Source: Gemmatimonadaceae bacterium
Lineage (GTDB): Bacteria > Gemmatimonadota > Gemmatimonadetes > Gemmatimonadales > Gemmatimonadaceae
Direction: 5' to 3'
Length of the DNA stretch: 39,950 nt
NCBI GenBank assembly: GCA_025934075.1
Contig: JAICYT010000007.1
Coordinates: forward strand, 1 to 39,950
A program made the translations under genes and the position numbers. The notes beneath the pieces are model-generated. The model was not told where the DNA came from. It searched no databases and saw only the letters and a program-made list of their open reading frames with translations. Below, one piece after another: positions 8,344 to 17,504 of this stretch; position 1 is the stretch's first letter; every line of letters starts with the position of its first letter.

Positions 8344-8420
8344 CAAATTTCCAGTCACGCGTCATGATAGCCCGCGGCCATATCGGCGTCGAGGTCGCGG
8401 CAGTCGCTCGTTCAGCATGC

Positions 8421-8434
8421 TATACTCACTCGCC
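8421..8434 (+). promoter_or_regulatory. -10 box for a leaderless CPBP-protease mRNA
   Basis: TATACT (8421-8426, 5 of 6 to TATAAT) ends 8 bases before the ATG at 8435. A transcript from this box would begin at or next to the start codon. No Shine-Dalgarno precedes the ATG and no convincing -35 is visible. Confidence 0.4.
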
Positions 8435-9121
8435 ATGACCGAGACGACTGACGAATCTCCGCCAGCCGCCGCCACGCTCGCGTGGGTCGGGCCCTTTGCC
8501 GTATTCATGTTGTGGTTGGCGGTGGACAAGCTGTTGCCACTCGCCAATCCGGCGAAAGAAATTCTGCGCGACCTGGTGCTCGTCGCGGCGATCGTCGGCT
8601 TTTCGCGGCGCGTTCTTCCGACGCGCGCTCCGCATTGGCTGTCGAGCATCATCCTAGGCGTCGCTGTCTGCGCATTGTGGATCGCTCCCGATACACTCGT
8701 TCCGGGGTGGCGCGCCCATTGGCTCTTCCAAAATTCCATCACGGGCCGAGTGACGACGTCGATCGCGCCGGCGACGCTGACACCGCTCATGCTGGTGCTT
8801 CGCACCGCACGCGCCGCACTCCTCGTTCCCGTTCTCGAGGAGCTCTTTTGGCGCGGTTGGCTTCCGCGGTGGATTCAGGACCCGCGCGTCGATGACGTTC
8901 CGCTCGGCCAGTATACGCCGCTCGCGTTTTGGGCGACGGCGCTGCTGTTCGCGGCGGAGCATGGTCCATTCTGGGACGTTGGACTGCTCGCCGGGATCAT
9001 CTACAACTGGTGGATGCGTAGGACGAAATCGTTGGGCGATCTCGTGCTCGTGCACGCCGTGACGAACCTCGCGCTGTCACTCTACGTGATCGCGACGCGC
9101 AGCTGGGGGTTCTGGATGTGA
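8435..9121 (+). CDS. CPBP/CAAX-type intramembrane protease, PEP-CTERM-associated type
   Basis: A 228-residue multi-pass membrane protein of the CPBP (CAAX protease and bacteriocin-processing) family. All three active-site motifs are present: E135-E136-x-x-x-R140 (EELFWRGWL), F172-x-x-x-H176 (FAAEH) and H207-x-x-x-N211 (HAVTN). Hydrophobic segments lie near 17-38, 46-57, 69-86, 115-133, 163-174, 184-193 and 202-220. The context VPLGQYTPLAFWATALLFAA and the ending YVIATRSWGFW match, in my recollection, the CAAX-protease subfamily catalogued with PEP-CTERM/exosortase systems (TIGR03008). This fits a PEP-CTERM protein gene 2 kb away. Starts further upstream are rejected: they would lie across the -10 box and the divergent gene's start. 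Confidence 0.85.
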   Translation: MTETTDESPPAAATLAWVGPFAVFMLWLAVDKLLPLANPAKEILRDLVLVAAIVGFSRRVLPTRAPHWLSSIILGVAVCALWIAPDTLVPGWRAHWLFQNSITGRVTTSIAPATLTPLMLVLRTARAALLVPVLEELFWRGWLPRWIQDPRVDDVPLGQYTPLAFWATALLFAAEHGPFWDVGLLAGIIYNWWMRRTKSLGDLVLVHAVTNLALSLYVIATRSWGFWM

Positions 9122-9238
9122 GATCTGACATCCGGGCTTCATGCCTATCGGAACTTCGGGCGTTGCGTTCAATTTGAGTCGCGCTCATCGCTTTTCCTCC
9201 CAGCGCATACCACACGACTCGACTTCCGGAATCTTGTC

Positions 9239-12200
9239 ATGAGCTTGCATCCCTCGAAGCATGGTTGGGTATTGGGCGCGTCCCTCGCGTCGGCCCTCGT
9301 CTTGACCCTTGGCGCCGCTCCGCCGCTCGATCCCGGGCTCGTGTCCGGATTGGTCTGGCGCAACATCGGCCCGTTCCGCGGCGGACGTATCTCCGCGGTC
9401 AGCGGCGCGGTCGGACAACCCGGCGTGTTCTACGCCGGCCTGCCGCTCGGCGGGGTGTGGAAGACGACCAGCGCCGGCATCACATGGTTCCCGATTTTCG
9501 ACGACGTCAAAGAAGTCTCATCCATCGGCTCGGTCGCGGTGGCGCCGTCGGATCCCAACATCATTTATGCGGGCACGGGCGATCTCGTCACCGGTGGCGG
9601 CATCAATGAAGGCAATGGCGTCTACAAGTCGACGGACGCCGGCAAGACGTGGCAGCACATCGGCCTCGACGAGACGAAGCAAATCCCGTCGATCTTCGTC
9701 GATCCGCACGACCCAAGCCTCGTGATGGTTGCCGGACAGGGAGATATCCATAAGCAGTCCGAGTCGCGCGGACTGTTCCGCAGCACAGATGGCGGAAAGA
9801 CGTGGACGAAGACGCTATTCATCGACAATCAGACGGGCATCCAGAACATCGCCGCGGCGTATGACCGTCCGAACGTCATGCTGCTGACGACAGTGCGGCA
9901 CTACACGCCGCCCAACGCGGGACGTGGCGGCGGTGGATTTGGAGGCCCGCAGCAAGGGCCGAGTGGGACGGCGCTATACAAGTCTACTGATGAAGGTTTG
10001 ACGTGGAAGGAGATTACCGGCGATGGATTGCCGGCGCTCGTCGGGCGCACGTGTGCCGCGGTCGCGATGAACACGAACGGCCAGCGCATGTTCTTGATTG
10101 GCTCGTTTGGTCTGTATCGCTCCGACGACGGCGGCACGACGTGGCGACAGATGGCGGCGAACGATCGTCGTATCGCGAACGGACAAGGGAACTACACGTC
10201 GGGCGTGTACGTCGACCCGAAGAATCCTGACGTCGTCTACACGCTGGCGACGTCGAGCTACAAGTCGACTGACGGTGGCAACACGTTCGCCGCATTCAAG
10301 GGTGCTCCAGGCGGTGATGATCCACAGCAGCTATGGATCGATCCGACGGACGGTCAACGAATGTTCCTCGGCGTCGATCAAGGGGCGACAGTTACGCTCG
10401 ACGGTGGCAAGACGTGGAGCCCGTGGTACAACCAGTCGACCGTGCAAGCGTATCACATCTCGGTCGACAATTCGTATCCGTACTGGGTGTACGCAACGCA
10501 ACAAGACGCCGGCTCGATCGCGACTCGCAGCCGCGGCGACTTGGGCGCGATCACTCCGCTCGATTGGCTGCCGACGCCGGGATACGAGTTTGGGTATATC
10601 GTCGCCGACCCGCTCAATCCGAAAATTGTCTACGCCGGTGGTCCGGCGGCGGGCATCGTCAAGATCACGTACCCGAGCGGGCAGTGGATCAATGTCAGCC
10701 CGAACATGGATACGAGCTTGGCGTTGCGCAAAGTCGGCAATCAGCCGATGGCGTGGTCGCCGACGAATCCGCGCGAGCTGATGGTCGGCTTTCAGTATTT
10801 GATGTCGAGCATCGACGGCGGGATGCATTGGAAGAAGCTCAGTCCCGATTTGGGATATCCGAAAGGCGTGACGCCGCCGCCGAGAACCGCGACGCCGGCG
10901 GGGCGCGGCGGTGGTGGTTCGCCGGTCGGTGGATCGATCGAATCGTTCTCGCCATCGAGCGTTGCGGGCGGTGTGATCTGGGTCGGCACCAATAACGGCT
11001 TGATCAAGGTGACGAAGGATCATGGCGCGACGTGGCAGGATGTGACGATCCCCGATCTTCCGAATCCGACGCGCGCCGACATCTCGACGATCGAAGCCTC
11101 GCATCACGACGCGGCGGCCGCGTACGTCGCGATCGACTATCACACTACTGGTGACTACGCGCCGTACTTTTACCGCACGCGTGATTACGGCAAAACGTGG
11201 ACGAAGATCGTCAGTGGTCTTCGGACAGATCAGCCGAGTGGCAGTTTCGGTCGCGTAATTCGCGCGGATACGAAGAGAGCCGGATTGCTCTTCGCGGGCA
11301 CCGAGAGCTCGATGTATGTCTCGTTCGACGATGGCGACAACTGGCAGTCGCTCATGGTGAATCTGCCGAACACTTCGTATCGCGACATCGTGATCAAGGA
11401 CAACGATCTCGTCGTCGGCACGTATGGACGCGGCTTTTGGATTCTCGACGACTTCTCGCCGCTGAGACAAATGACGCCGGCAATTGCATCCGAGCCCGCG
11501 CATTTGTTCAAACCGGGCGACGCGATTCGCGTGCGCCGCAACGTGAACGGCGATACGCCTTTTCCGCCGGAAGTGCCGCACGCGTTGAATCCGCCGGTCG
11601 GAGCGATCATCTATTATCATCTGGCGGCCAAGCCGAGCGGCGACATCACGCTCGACGTTGTCGACGCGAGCGGCAAGACGGTCCGTCACATGTCGAGTGC
11701 GGCGATTCCGCCGCTGAATGAGCCGCCACCAGCGGTGCCGGACTACTGGCTCGCCAAGCCGCAGCCGCTACCGACCGACGTCGGCACCAATCGCATCAAC
11801 TGGGATCTGCGATACGACAACCCACCAGCATTCACGCACAACTATGAGATCAACGCGAACGTTGGCGAAACGCCGGCATCGCCCGAAGGTCCATTGGCAT
11901 TGCCTGGCGTCTACACGCTCAAGCTCACGGTGAATGGCAAGGCATACACGCAAAACGTCACCGTAAAGAACGATCCACGCTCTCCGGCGACGCTGGCCGA
12001 TTTGCGCGCGCAGGAAACTTTGCAATTGAAGGTCTATGACGGTGCGAGGGAGGCGTGGGACGGATACAACCAAGTTGCGGCGGTCCGCAGCGCGATCGCT
12101 GAATTGCTGCGGTCGAGTCCTCCGGCCGATGTTGCCGGCGCAGCATCGGCGCTCGATGCAAAGCTGTCGTCGGTCGGTGGCCGTGTGGGCGGGGGTCGAG

Positions 12201-12496
12201 GTGGTGCAGGTGGCGGACGCGGTGGACCTCCAGGCCCGCCGCCGGCGCCAAACTTTGCAGCGATCAACGGCGCGATGAACCGTCAGCTCAACACGCTCGA
12301 TGCCGGGGACATGGCGCCGAACGAGCCGCAGCTTCGAGCTTACTCGTCGGCGTGCGCGGATCTCAAAGTGGCGGTCGCGACTTGGAAGACGCTCACGTCG
12401 CAGGATCTTGCGTCGTTGAACGCAGTGGTGGCGAAGAACAATCTGAAACCGATTCCGGCGCCGTCGGTGGCGTTGGCGTCGCCGTCTTGTTCATGA
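9239..12496 (+). CDS. Secreted sortilin/VPS10-like beta-propeller protein
   Basis: A 1085-residue exported protein. Residues 1-27 are a signal peptide. From about 40 to 740 there are many Asp-box/BNR repeats such as STDAGKTW (131-138) and STDGGKTW (182-189), with further copies KSTDEGLTW, RSDDGGTTW, KDHGATW and RDYGKTW, which build a large VPS10/sialidase-type beta-propeller. A beta-sandwich-like region follows, then a Gly/Arg-rich linker at about 980-1005 and a helical C-terminal tail. Proteins of this type are often labelled glycosyl hydrolase, but no catalytic residue is identifiable here, so the role (binding or hydrolysis at the cell surface) is open. It is a paralogue of the protein at 17501-20554 and converges on the S9 peptidase gene. 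Confidence 0.85.
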   Translation: MSLHPSKHGWVLGASLASALVLTLGAAPPLDPGLVSGLVWRNIGPFRGGRISAVSGAVGQPGVFYAGLPLGGVWKTTSAGITWFPIFDDVKEVSSIGSVAVAPSDPNIIYAGTGDLVTGGGINEGNGVYKSTDAGKTWQHIGLDETKQIPSIFVDPHDPSLVMVAGQGDIHKQSESRGLFRSTDGGKTWTKTLFIDNQTGIQNIAAAYDRPNVMLLTTVRHYTPPNAGRGGGGFGGPQQGPSGTALYKSTDEGLTWKEITGDGLPALVGRTCAAVAMNTNGQRMFLIGSFGLYRSDDGGTTWRQMAANDRRIANGQGNYTSGVYVDPKNPDVVYTLATSSYKSTDGGNTFAAFKGAPGGDDPQQLWIDPTDGQRMFLGVDQGATVTLDGGKTWSPWYNQSTVQAYHISVDNSYPYWVYATQQDAGSIATRSRGDLGAITPLDWLPTPGYEFGYIVADPLNPKIVYAGGPAAGIVKITYPSGQWINVSPNMDTSLALRKVGNQPMAWSPTNPRELMVGFQYLMSSIDGGMHWKKLSPDLGYPKGVTPPPRTATPAGRGGGGSPVGGSIESFSPSSVAGGVIWVGTNNGLIKVTKDHGATWQDVTIPDLPNPTRADISTIEASHHDAAAAYVAIDYHTTGDYAPYFYRTRDYGKTWTKIVSGLRTDQPSGSFGRVIRADTKRAGLLFAGTESSMYVSFDDGDNWQSLMVNLPNTSYRDIVIKDNDLVVGTYGRGFWILDDFSPLRQMTPAIASEPAHLFKPGDAIRVRRNVNGDTPFPPEVPHALNPPVGAIIYYHLAAKPSGDITLDVVDASGKTVRHMSSAAIPPLNEPPPAVPDYWLAKPQPLPTDVGTNRINWDLRYDNPPAFTHNYEINANVGETPASPEGPLALPGVYTLKLTVNGKAYTQNVTVKNDPRSPATLADLRAQETLQLKVYDGAREAWDGYNQVAAVRSAIAELLRSSPPADVAGAASALDAKLSSVGGRVGGGRGGAGGGRGGPPGPPPAPNFAAINGAMNRQLNTLDAGDMAPNEPQLRAYSSACADLKVAVATWKTLTSQDLASLNAVVAKNNLKPIPAPSVALASPSCS

Positions 12497-12503
12497 ACCG
12501 CCA

Positions 12504-12534
12504 GCGAGCTGGTGGCGCTTCGGCACCAGCTCGC
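12504..12534. terminator. Hairpin between convergent genes
   Basis: An 11-base perfect stem, GCGAGCTGGTG paired with CACCAGCTCGC, encloses a 9-base loop. It starts 8 bases after the stop of the plus-strand gene and lies 37 bases before the end of the minus-strand peptidase gene. No U-run follows on either strand, so it may be a weak or factor-assisted bidirectional terminator. Confidence 0.5.
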
Positions 12535-12571
12535 ATCGTTGGACTTTGAGATCGGTGCAGATTCGGTCGGA

Positions 12572-15568
12572 CTACGGAATCACCGGGCCCGCCGCCTCGA
12601 CGGCGTTCTTCTGCAGATATGGAACGCCGTCCGTCATCCACTTCGGTGCCGGCGCGCCCCGGAGGTAGTGATCGAAGAACTGGAAATAGCGAATCGTCAG
12701 ATCCTTCCGGTTCGCCAGTCCGCGCAACCCGTGACCTTCGCCCGGGTACGCGAGCAGCACCGCATTCTTTCCGTTGTACCGCAGCGCGTTGTAGAAACCG
12801 AGACCGTTTTGGAAGGCGACCGTCGGATCGGCCGTGCCGTGCATGATGAGGAACGGCGCCGTCACCTCAGGCACATGCGTCAACGCGGATTCCTGCATGT
12901 AGACGTCGGGCTTCTCCCACGGAGAGAAGCCCCAGCGGCCCTGCCCGTATAGATAGTAGTCGTTGCCGTTTGCGCCGCTGCCGCCGGGCACCTGATATGC
13001 CCAGCCCCAGTTCTGGCTGAAATCCTGGTACAGGTCGGTCACACCGGCACCGACGCCGACCGCCGCGAACAAGCGGGAGCGCGTGCCGATGAACGCCGCG
13101 CCTTCGCCGCCGTATGAGTGTCCGTTAATGCCGATCTTCTTCGGGTCGACGACGCCCATGGCGATCACTTTTCTCACCGCGGCTTCGACGGAGTTGAGCT
13201 GATCGGAATGGCTGGAGCCCGTGTGATAGTAGATATCCGGGACGAGCGTGATGTAGCCGTCGCTCACGGCCTGCATCGGCGACGATCCCATGCCGGTGAG
13301 ATAACTCGGCGCCGAATACCGATGGAGGTTCTGCGAGTTCTTCTCGTAGAAGTTCACGAGCATCGGACGCTTCTCGCCGACCTTGTAGTCGTCGGGGAAC
13401 GTGAGCAGCGCTTGAAGTCGGTGGCCATCCTTGTCCTTGAAATCCACGAGCTGGCGATGACCCCACATGTACTCGGCCTGCTGGGGATTGGCGTCACTGA
13501 TCTTTTTAGTGTTCTTGAAATCCAATCCGACGGCGACGTGGAGGTCGGGGTACTCGGTGAACGTCTCGCGCCGGAGCAGGAACACGTCGGCCTTCGCGGC
13601 CCGCGTCAGTCCGGCGAATGCGGCATCCTCGTACGTGATCTCCTTCATGTCGCCATTCGGCATCAGCTGCGAGAAGCCGGACTTCTTGGTCCATTCGCCG
13701 TAGGTCGCCAAGACCAACGGCTTCGTCAGATCGATCTTCGTCTCGCGCGCGGCCCCACCGCGTCCGCCGCCGAATCCACCCGGAGTTGGAGCCGGAGTCG
13801 GTGCCGTCGTATCAGGCTCGATTTGTACGTAGCGGTAGTGCACTTCGTTCTTCGAGCCAACGCCCTTCGTGAGATTTACCGGGGCGCCGCCGTCGAACGG
13901 CACGTAAAAGAGATCGTATCTGTGTCGCGCGACCAGACCCTTCCCGTCGGCGGTGTATCCGTCGATGCCATACGGCGGCTTCGGTCCAGGATGATCGTAT
14001 TCCGCGTCGACGAAGCTCACCGGACTCGTGGCGCCGAGTGTCTTCGTCGAGTTCGCGTCGAGGTCGTATGCCTGGAATTTGTTGTCCTTCCAGAACACGA
14101 ACTGTTTTCCGTCGGGTGAGATGCCGAGAATGTTTTGTCCGGTGAGCTGTCCCTTGGCAATGAGTGTGCGCTCACCGGTGGACGTATTCACGCGGTAAAT
14201 GTCGGCGGCGGGACGTTTGTAGTCGGAGATGTACGCGCGCGCGTCCTGGCCAACCGCCCAGCGGCCGTCCTGACTGATCGCGACGTCGCGCATCGTGCTG
14301 TCGGCCAGCTTCACGAACTTCGCCGGCCCGATGTCGAACGACTCGCGATAGGTGAAATTCCGGTCTTGGTCGGCGCGCGTCATCTGCACGGACTGAAGGC
14401 GCTCATCCTTGGTGTTCCACACGTCGACATCGGCCACTTCGTCTGTGCCCTTGCGACGCGCCGTGTCCGGCGCCGCAACTTGCTCTTTCATGCCGAAGAA
14501 GACGCGCCTGCCGTCGCCGCTCCAATCGAGCCGAGCACGATCGCTGATCACGAAGCCTCTCGGGAATCCGTTCGCCGTCTTGTCGAGCTTCGCCGGCGCG
14601 GCTTCGGCCGATCCGATCAGCTGACGAATGTTCGGGTAAACGAGCAGCGTGTTGTCACGTTCGCGCATCTTGTCGACGTCGACGCCTTTGAGCACCGCGA
14701 GCCCGGTGCCGGCGTCATTCCACTCCAGGCGATTGTAGACCTTGGCGTCATTGTCGATAGGGGCGACGCGGCCCTGCTGAAGATCGAGCACGAACAAGCC
14801 GTTGCCGTCGCGCGGCATCGCGTCGACGTCGTAGGCGAGAAGATCGCCGGCTTTGTTGAACGCGATGTCGGCAACCGAACCGAGGAACTGATCGTGCCCG
14901 GTGACGAGATCGTGAAGAATGACATCCGATCCGCGCGGCCCGCTTGGCTCGGGCGCCGGCGCGCCCTGAGCGGCCGGCGTGGCGTTGGCAGCCCCGCCCC
15001 GCCCCGCGCCGCCCGTTGCAATCGGCGCGCGACGGCGCAGCACGATGTAATTCGAGCTCGCTGAAAAGGTGAAGGACGCCACGTCCTGCCAGTCTTGAAC
15101 GGCGCCCGTTGAGAGATTTCTCAATTCGACGCGGCGGGGCTGTGCGTTTGCCTGAGTACCCGGAGTGGTAGAGCCAGGGGCTGGCGGCGTGCCTGCCCCT
15201 CCACGACCACGACCGCCGCGACCGCCGGGGTTCGCCGGATCAATCTGGTACGCGACCCACTTGGAGTCGTTCGAGAAAGCGGGGTTCGTGGCATTCGCGA
15301 CGTCGACATCTTGATTCGTGTCGAGCCGTAGCAAGTGCATGACCGGCTTGGATTCCTGCGGCGTCGTGTTGGTGAGAGCCAGAACGTACGTCACCCATCT
15401 GCCGTCGCCCGAAATGGAAGAGCTGTTGATACTCTTCCACTTGGTGTAGTCGGCCACCGTCAGCGCCTTCTTGACTCTGGGATCGGCGGGAGTGCCAGCT
15501 TGGATCTGGGCCTGAACGCTACCAAACGAGATGACGACGGCGAAGAACGCGGAGGCGAGGCGGCGCAC
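12572..15568 (-). CDS. Secreted S9-family prolyl oligopeptidase-like peptidase
   Basis: A 998-residue exported serine peptidase of clan SC, family S9. Residues 1-20 form a signal peptide ending at A-Q-A. Residues about 40-680 form the beta-propeller half, with low-complexity Gly/Ala/Pro loops near 115-135 and 600-615. The C-terminal alpha/beta-hydrolase half holds the triad: Ser818 in GHSYGGEG, Asp914 in HGTADPTVAF and His946 in GEGHGLRG. Such enzymes cleave short peptides. The start is GTG with AGAGGA about eight bases upstream. It follows the amidase gene by 49 bases on the same strand and probably belongs to the same operon, but a 19-base motif shared with the operon's first gene lies just upstream, so it may also have separate control. 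Confidence 0.92.
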   Translation of the reverse strand: MRRLASAFFAVVISFGSVQAQIQAGTPADPRVKKALTVADYTKWKSINSSSISGDGRWVTYVLALTNTTPQESKPVMHLLRLDTNQDVDVANATNPAFSNDSKWVAYQIDPANPGGRGGRGRGGAGTPPAPGSTTPGTQANAQPRRVELRNLSTGAVQDWQDVASFTFSASSNYIVLRRRAPIATGGAGRGGAANATPAAQGAPAPEPSGPRGSDVILHDLVTGHDQFLGSVADIAFNKAGDLLAYDVDAMPRDGNGLFVLDLQQGRVAPIDNDAKVYNRLEWNDAGTGLAVLKGVDVDKMRERDNTLLVYPNIRQLIGSAEAAPAKLDKTANGFPRGFVISDRARLDWSGDGRRVFFGMKEQVAAPDTARRKGTDEVADVDVWNTKDERLQSVQMTRADQDRNFTYRESFDIGPAKFVKLADSTMRDVAISQDGRWAVGQDARAYISDYKRPAADIYRVNTSTGERTLIAKGQLTGQNILGISPDGKQFVFWKDNKFQAYDLDANSTKTLGATSPVSFVDAEYDHPGPKPPYGIDGYTADGKGLVARHRYDLFYVPFDGGAPVNLTKGVGSKNEVHYRYVQIEPDTTAPTPAPTPGGFGGGRGGAARETKIDLTKPLVLATYGEWTKKSGFSQLMPNGDMKEITYEDAAFAGLTRAAKADVFLLRRETFTEYPDLHVAVGLDFKNTKKISDANPQQAEYMWGHRQLVDFKDKDGHRLQALLTFPDDYKVGEKRPMLVNFYEKNSQNLHRYSAPSYLTGMGSSPMQAVSDGYITLVPDIYYHTGSSHSDQLNSVEAAVRKVIAMGVVDPKKIGINGHSYGGEGAAFIGTRSRLFAAVGVGAGVTDLYQDFSQNWGWAYQVPGGSGANGNDYYLYGQGRWGFSPWEKPDVYMQESALTHVPEVTAPFLIMHGTADPTVAFQNGLGFYNALRYNGKNAVLLAYPGEGHGLRGLANRKDLTIRYFQFFDHYLRGAPAPKWMTDGVPYLQKNAVEAAGPVIP

Positions 15569-15584
15569 GATGGGAATCCTCTGG

Positions 15585-15603
15585 TGTGTCGAGCGGATGA
15601 ATG
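15585..15603 (-). repeat. 19-base motif upstream of S9 peptidase (copy 1)
   Basis: TGTGTCGAGCGGATGAATG (plus-strand reading) matches the copy at 20598-20616 in 18 of 19 bases. Both copies precede secreted-hydrolase genes on the minus strand. This copy ends 17 bases before the GTG start. Confidence 0.5.
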
Positions 15604-15617
15604 GGCAACGATAGCGT

Positions 15618-17504
15618 TCAGCGCGCCGCTTGGGGAGGTGTCATCGCCGCCCTGATTGTTCCGCGCGGCTGATCGACGGTGTAGACGACGAGCGCCAGCT
15701 TGCCGTCGACGAGATCGCGGCGCTCCGCGTCGCCAAGTTTGAGAACGCCTGACGTCCGTGCGAGACCCGGCCTGCCGAGCACGCGAATGACGGGGCCTTT
15801 CTTCGCGTCAGCGACGCGGTCGATGCTGATGCTGTAGATACTGGCGGCCGGAGCACCGGTCACGTGCACCGAGTACTCGAGTGAGCGCCGGGTCGGATCG
15901 AACGAGAACGTTCCAACGGCGTTGACTGGACCGGCCTTTGCGTTCGTGATGAATGGAACCGGCTTTGGCGCGCGACCAGCGATGAGCGGAGGTGTCGTGC
16001 TCGGCGCACGTCGCGGATGGGCGGACTGCTCGTAGTCGTACGCGAAGGAGACGAGTCGCGCGTCGGAAAGCGGTCGGCCGAGTAGCTCCATGCCGATCGG
16101 TAGACCATCGGGCGTGAATCCGGCGGGCATGCTGAGTGCCGGCAATCCAGTGACTGCACTGAGCTGACAATTCGCGCCTCGTTGCGGTTCGCCGATGAAC
16201 GCGGCTTTGCGCCGGACAGTTGGATAGACGATCGCGTCGAGCTTGGCCGAGTCGAGGAATGCGACGAGCATGTCGCGCGCCGTCGTGCGACGAGCGATCG
16301 CCGCTCGATAGAGCTCGTTGTCACGAGTGCCATTCGCCTCGCGCGCGTGTAATGGTTGGTCGAGCGCGATGTCGTACAAGCCGTTGTCCAACGCTTCGCC
16401 GAGTGACTTGAGTGGCGCATTGGGAATCTTGGCGAGGTAGTCGATGAGATCGTACTTGAACTCGAAGTTGATCACATTGGCGCGACCGGCGATGCTATCG
16501 AGTCCAGGTATGGTGATGTCGACGAGCGTCGCGCCGCGAGCCTTCACTTTGCCGAGTGCTGCGCGGATGATTCGCGTCGCTTCTTGATCGTCGGCTTCGG
16601 TGCCGAAGTATTCGGTGAACACGCCGATGCGTGCGCCGCGCAAGGAGGTCGTATCGAGTGCACTGACGAAGCGCGGCGTTGGTTGATTGTCGAGCAAGTG
16701 CGTCGCGCTGTCCGCCGCGTCGGGTCCGACGGTGGCGTCGAGCGCAATCGCCAGGTCCACCACCGAGCGCGCCAAGGGACCGGCGACGTCTTGCGTGTGA
16801 GAGAGCGGGACAATGCCGGCGATGCTCGTGAGGCCCTTCGTCGGGCGGAGACCGAACAGATTCTGCACGGCCGACGGAATGCGAATCGAGCCGCAAGTGT
16901 CCGATCCCCAAGCGACCGCGGCGAAGCTCGCGGCGACCGCGGCGCCGCTACCGCCGCTCGAGCCGCCAGGATTGCGGTCGGGGTCGTATGGATTGCACGT
17001 CTGTCCGCCGATCGAGCTGATGGTCGTGATGCCGCTCGCAAACTCGTGCATGTTCGATTTGCCGAGTATGACGGCGCCCGCCTCGCGGAGCTTGCGGACT
17101 TCGAATGCGTCATCGGGCGTTCGCATTCCGGCGAGGGCGATGGTGCCTGCCGACGTGATCATGTCACGCGTGCCGTAGTTGTCTTTGACGATGACCGGAA
17201 TGCCGTGCAGCGGGCCGCGGACTTTCCCAGCTTTACGCTCGGCGTCGAGCGCGGCCGCTTCAGCGCGTGCGTCGGGATTGAGACGAATGATCGCGTTGAG
17301 CGCGGGGCCCGCGTGGTCGTACGCGTTGATGCGTGCAATGTACGCGTCGACCAAGTCGACCGAGCGCAGGCGGCCGGCTTTCATTGCTGATTGCAGTTCT
17401 GTGATGCTCGATTCGTAGACGACGTCGGTCCGCGGCGTCGCGGCAGTTTGCGCGTGGAGCGCCGCCGCGACAGTCAATGCCAGCAGTACAGAGACGCGTT
17501 TCAT
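15618..17504 (-). CDS. Secreted amidase with C-terminal CHRD-like domain
   Basis: A 628-residue exported enzyme of the amidase-signature family, which hydrolyses amide bonds by a Ser-cisSer-Lys triad. Residues 1-19 are a signal peptide (ALHAQ). The triad is visible: Lys107 (VIVKDN), Ser182 (GGSSGGSGAA) as the cis-Ser, and Ser206 (GSDTCGSIRIP) as nucleophile. The amidase core ends near 500. Residues about 526-620 (VGTFSFDPTRRSLEYSVHV to QPRGTIRAAM) look like a CHRD domain, a beta-rich unit found in chordin and secreted bacterial proteins; the G-x-I-R ending is characteristic. Its ATG overlaps the stop of the upstream VPS10-like gene by 4 bases (ATGA), so the two are translationally coupled. 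The substrate is unknown. Confidence 0.9.
   Translation of the reverse strand: MKRVSVLLALTVAAALHAQTAATPRTDVVYESSITELQSAMKAGRLRSVDLVDAYIARINAYDHAGPALNAIIRLNPDARAEAAALDAERKAGKVRGPLHGIPVIVKDNYGTRDMITSAGTIALAGMRTPDDAFEVRKLREAGAVILGKSNMHEFASGITTISSIGGQTCNPYDPDRNPGGSSGGSGAAVAASFAAVAWGSDTCGSIRIPSAVQNLFGLRPTKGLTSIAGIVPLSHTQDVAGPLARSVVDLAIALDATVGPDAADSATHLLDNQPTPRFVSALDTTSLRGARIGVFTEYFGTEADDQEATRIIRAALGKVKARGATLVDITIPGLDSIAGRANVINFEFKYDLIDYLAKIPNAPLKSLGEALDNGLYDIALDQPLHAREANGTRDNELYRAAIARRTTARDMLVAFLDSAKLDAIVYPTVRRKAAFIGEPQRGANCQLSAVTGLPALSMPAGFTPDGLPIGMELLGRPLSDARLVSFAYDYEQSAHPRRAPSTTPPLIAGRAPKPVPFITNAKAGPVNAVGTFSFDPTRRSLEYSVHVTGAPAASIYSISIDRVADAKKGPVIRVLGRPGLARTSGVLKLGDAERRDLVDGKLALVVYTVDQPRGTIRAAMTPPQAAR

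Noticed and set aside
8327..8434. Longer start for the CPBP protease
   Set aside because: The added residues are Arg-rich and would overlap the divergent amine oxidase start and the -10 box.
10331..11689. Long minus-strand open frame (452 codons) within the VPS10-like gene
   Set aside because: It is Arg-rich and lacks any domain; it is the antisense shadow of the Asp-box protein, whose frame has clear repeats and a signal peptide.
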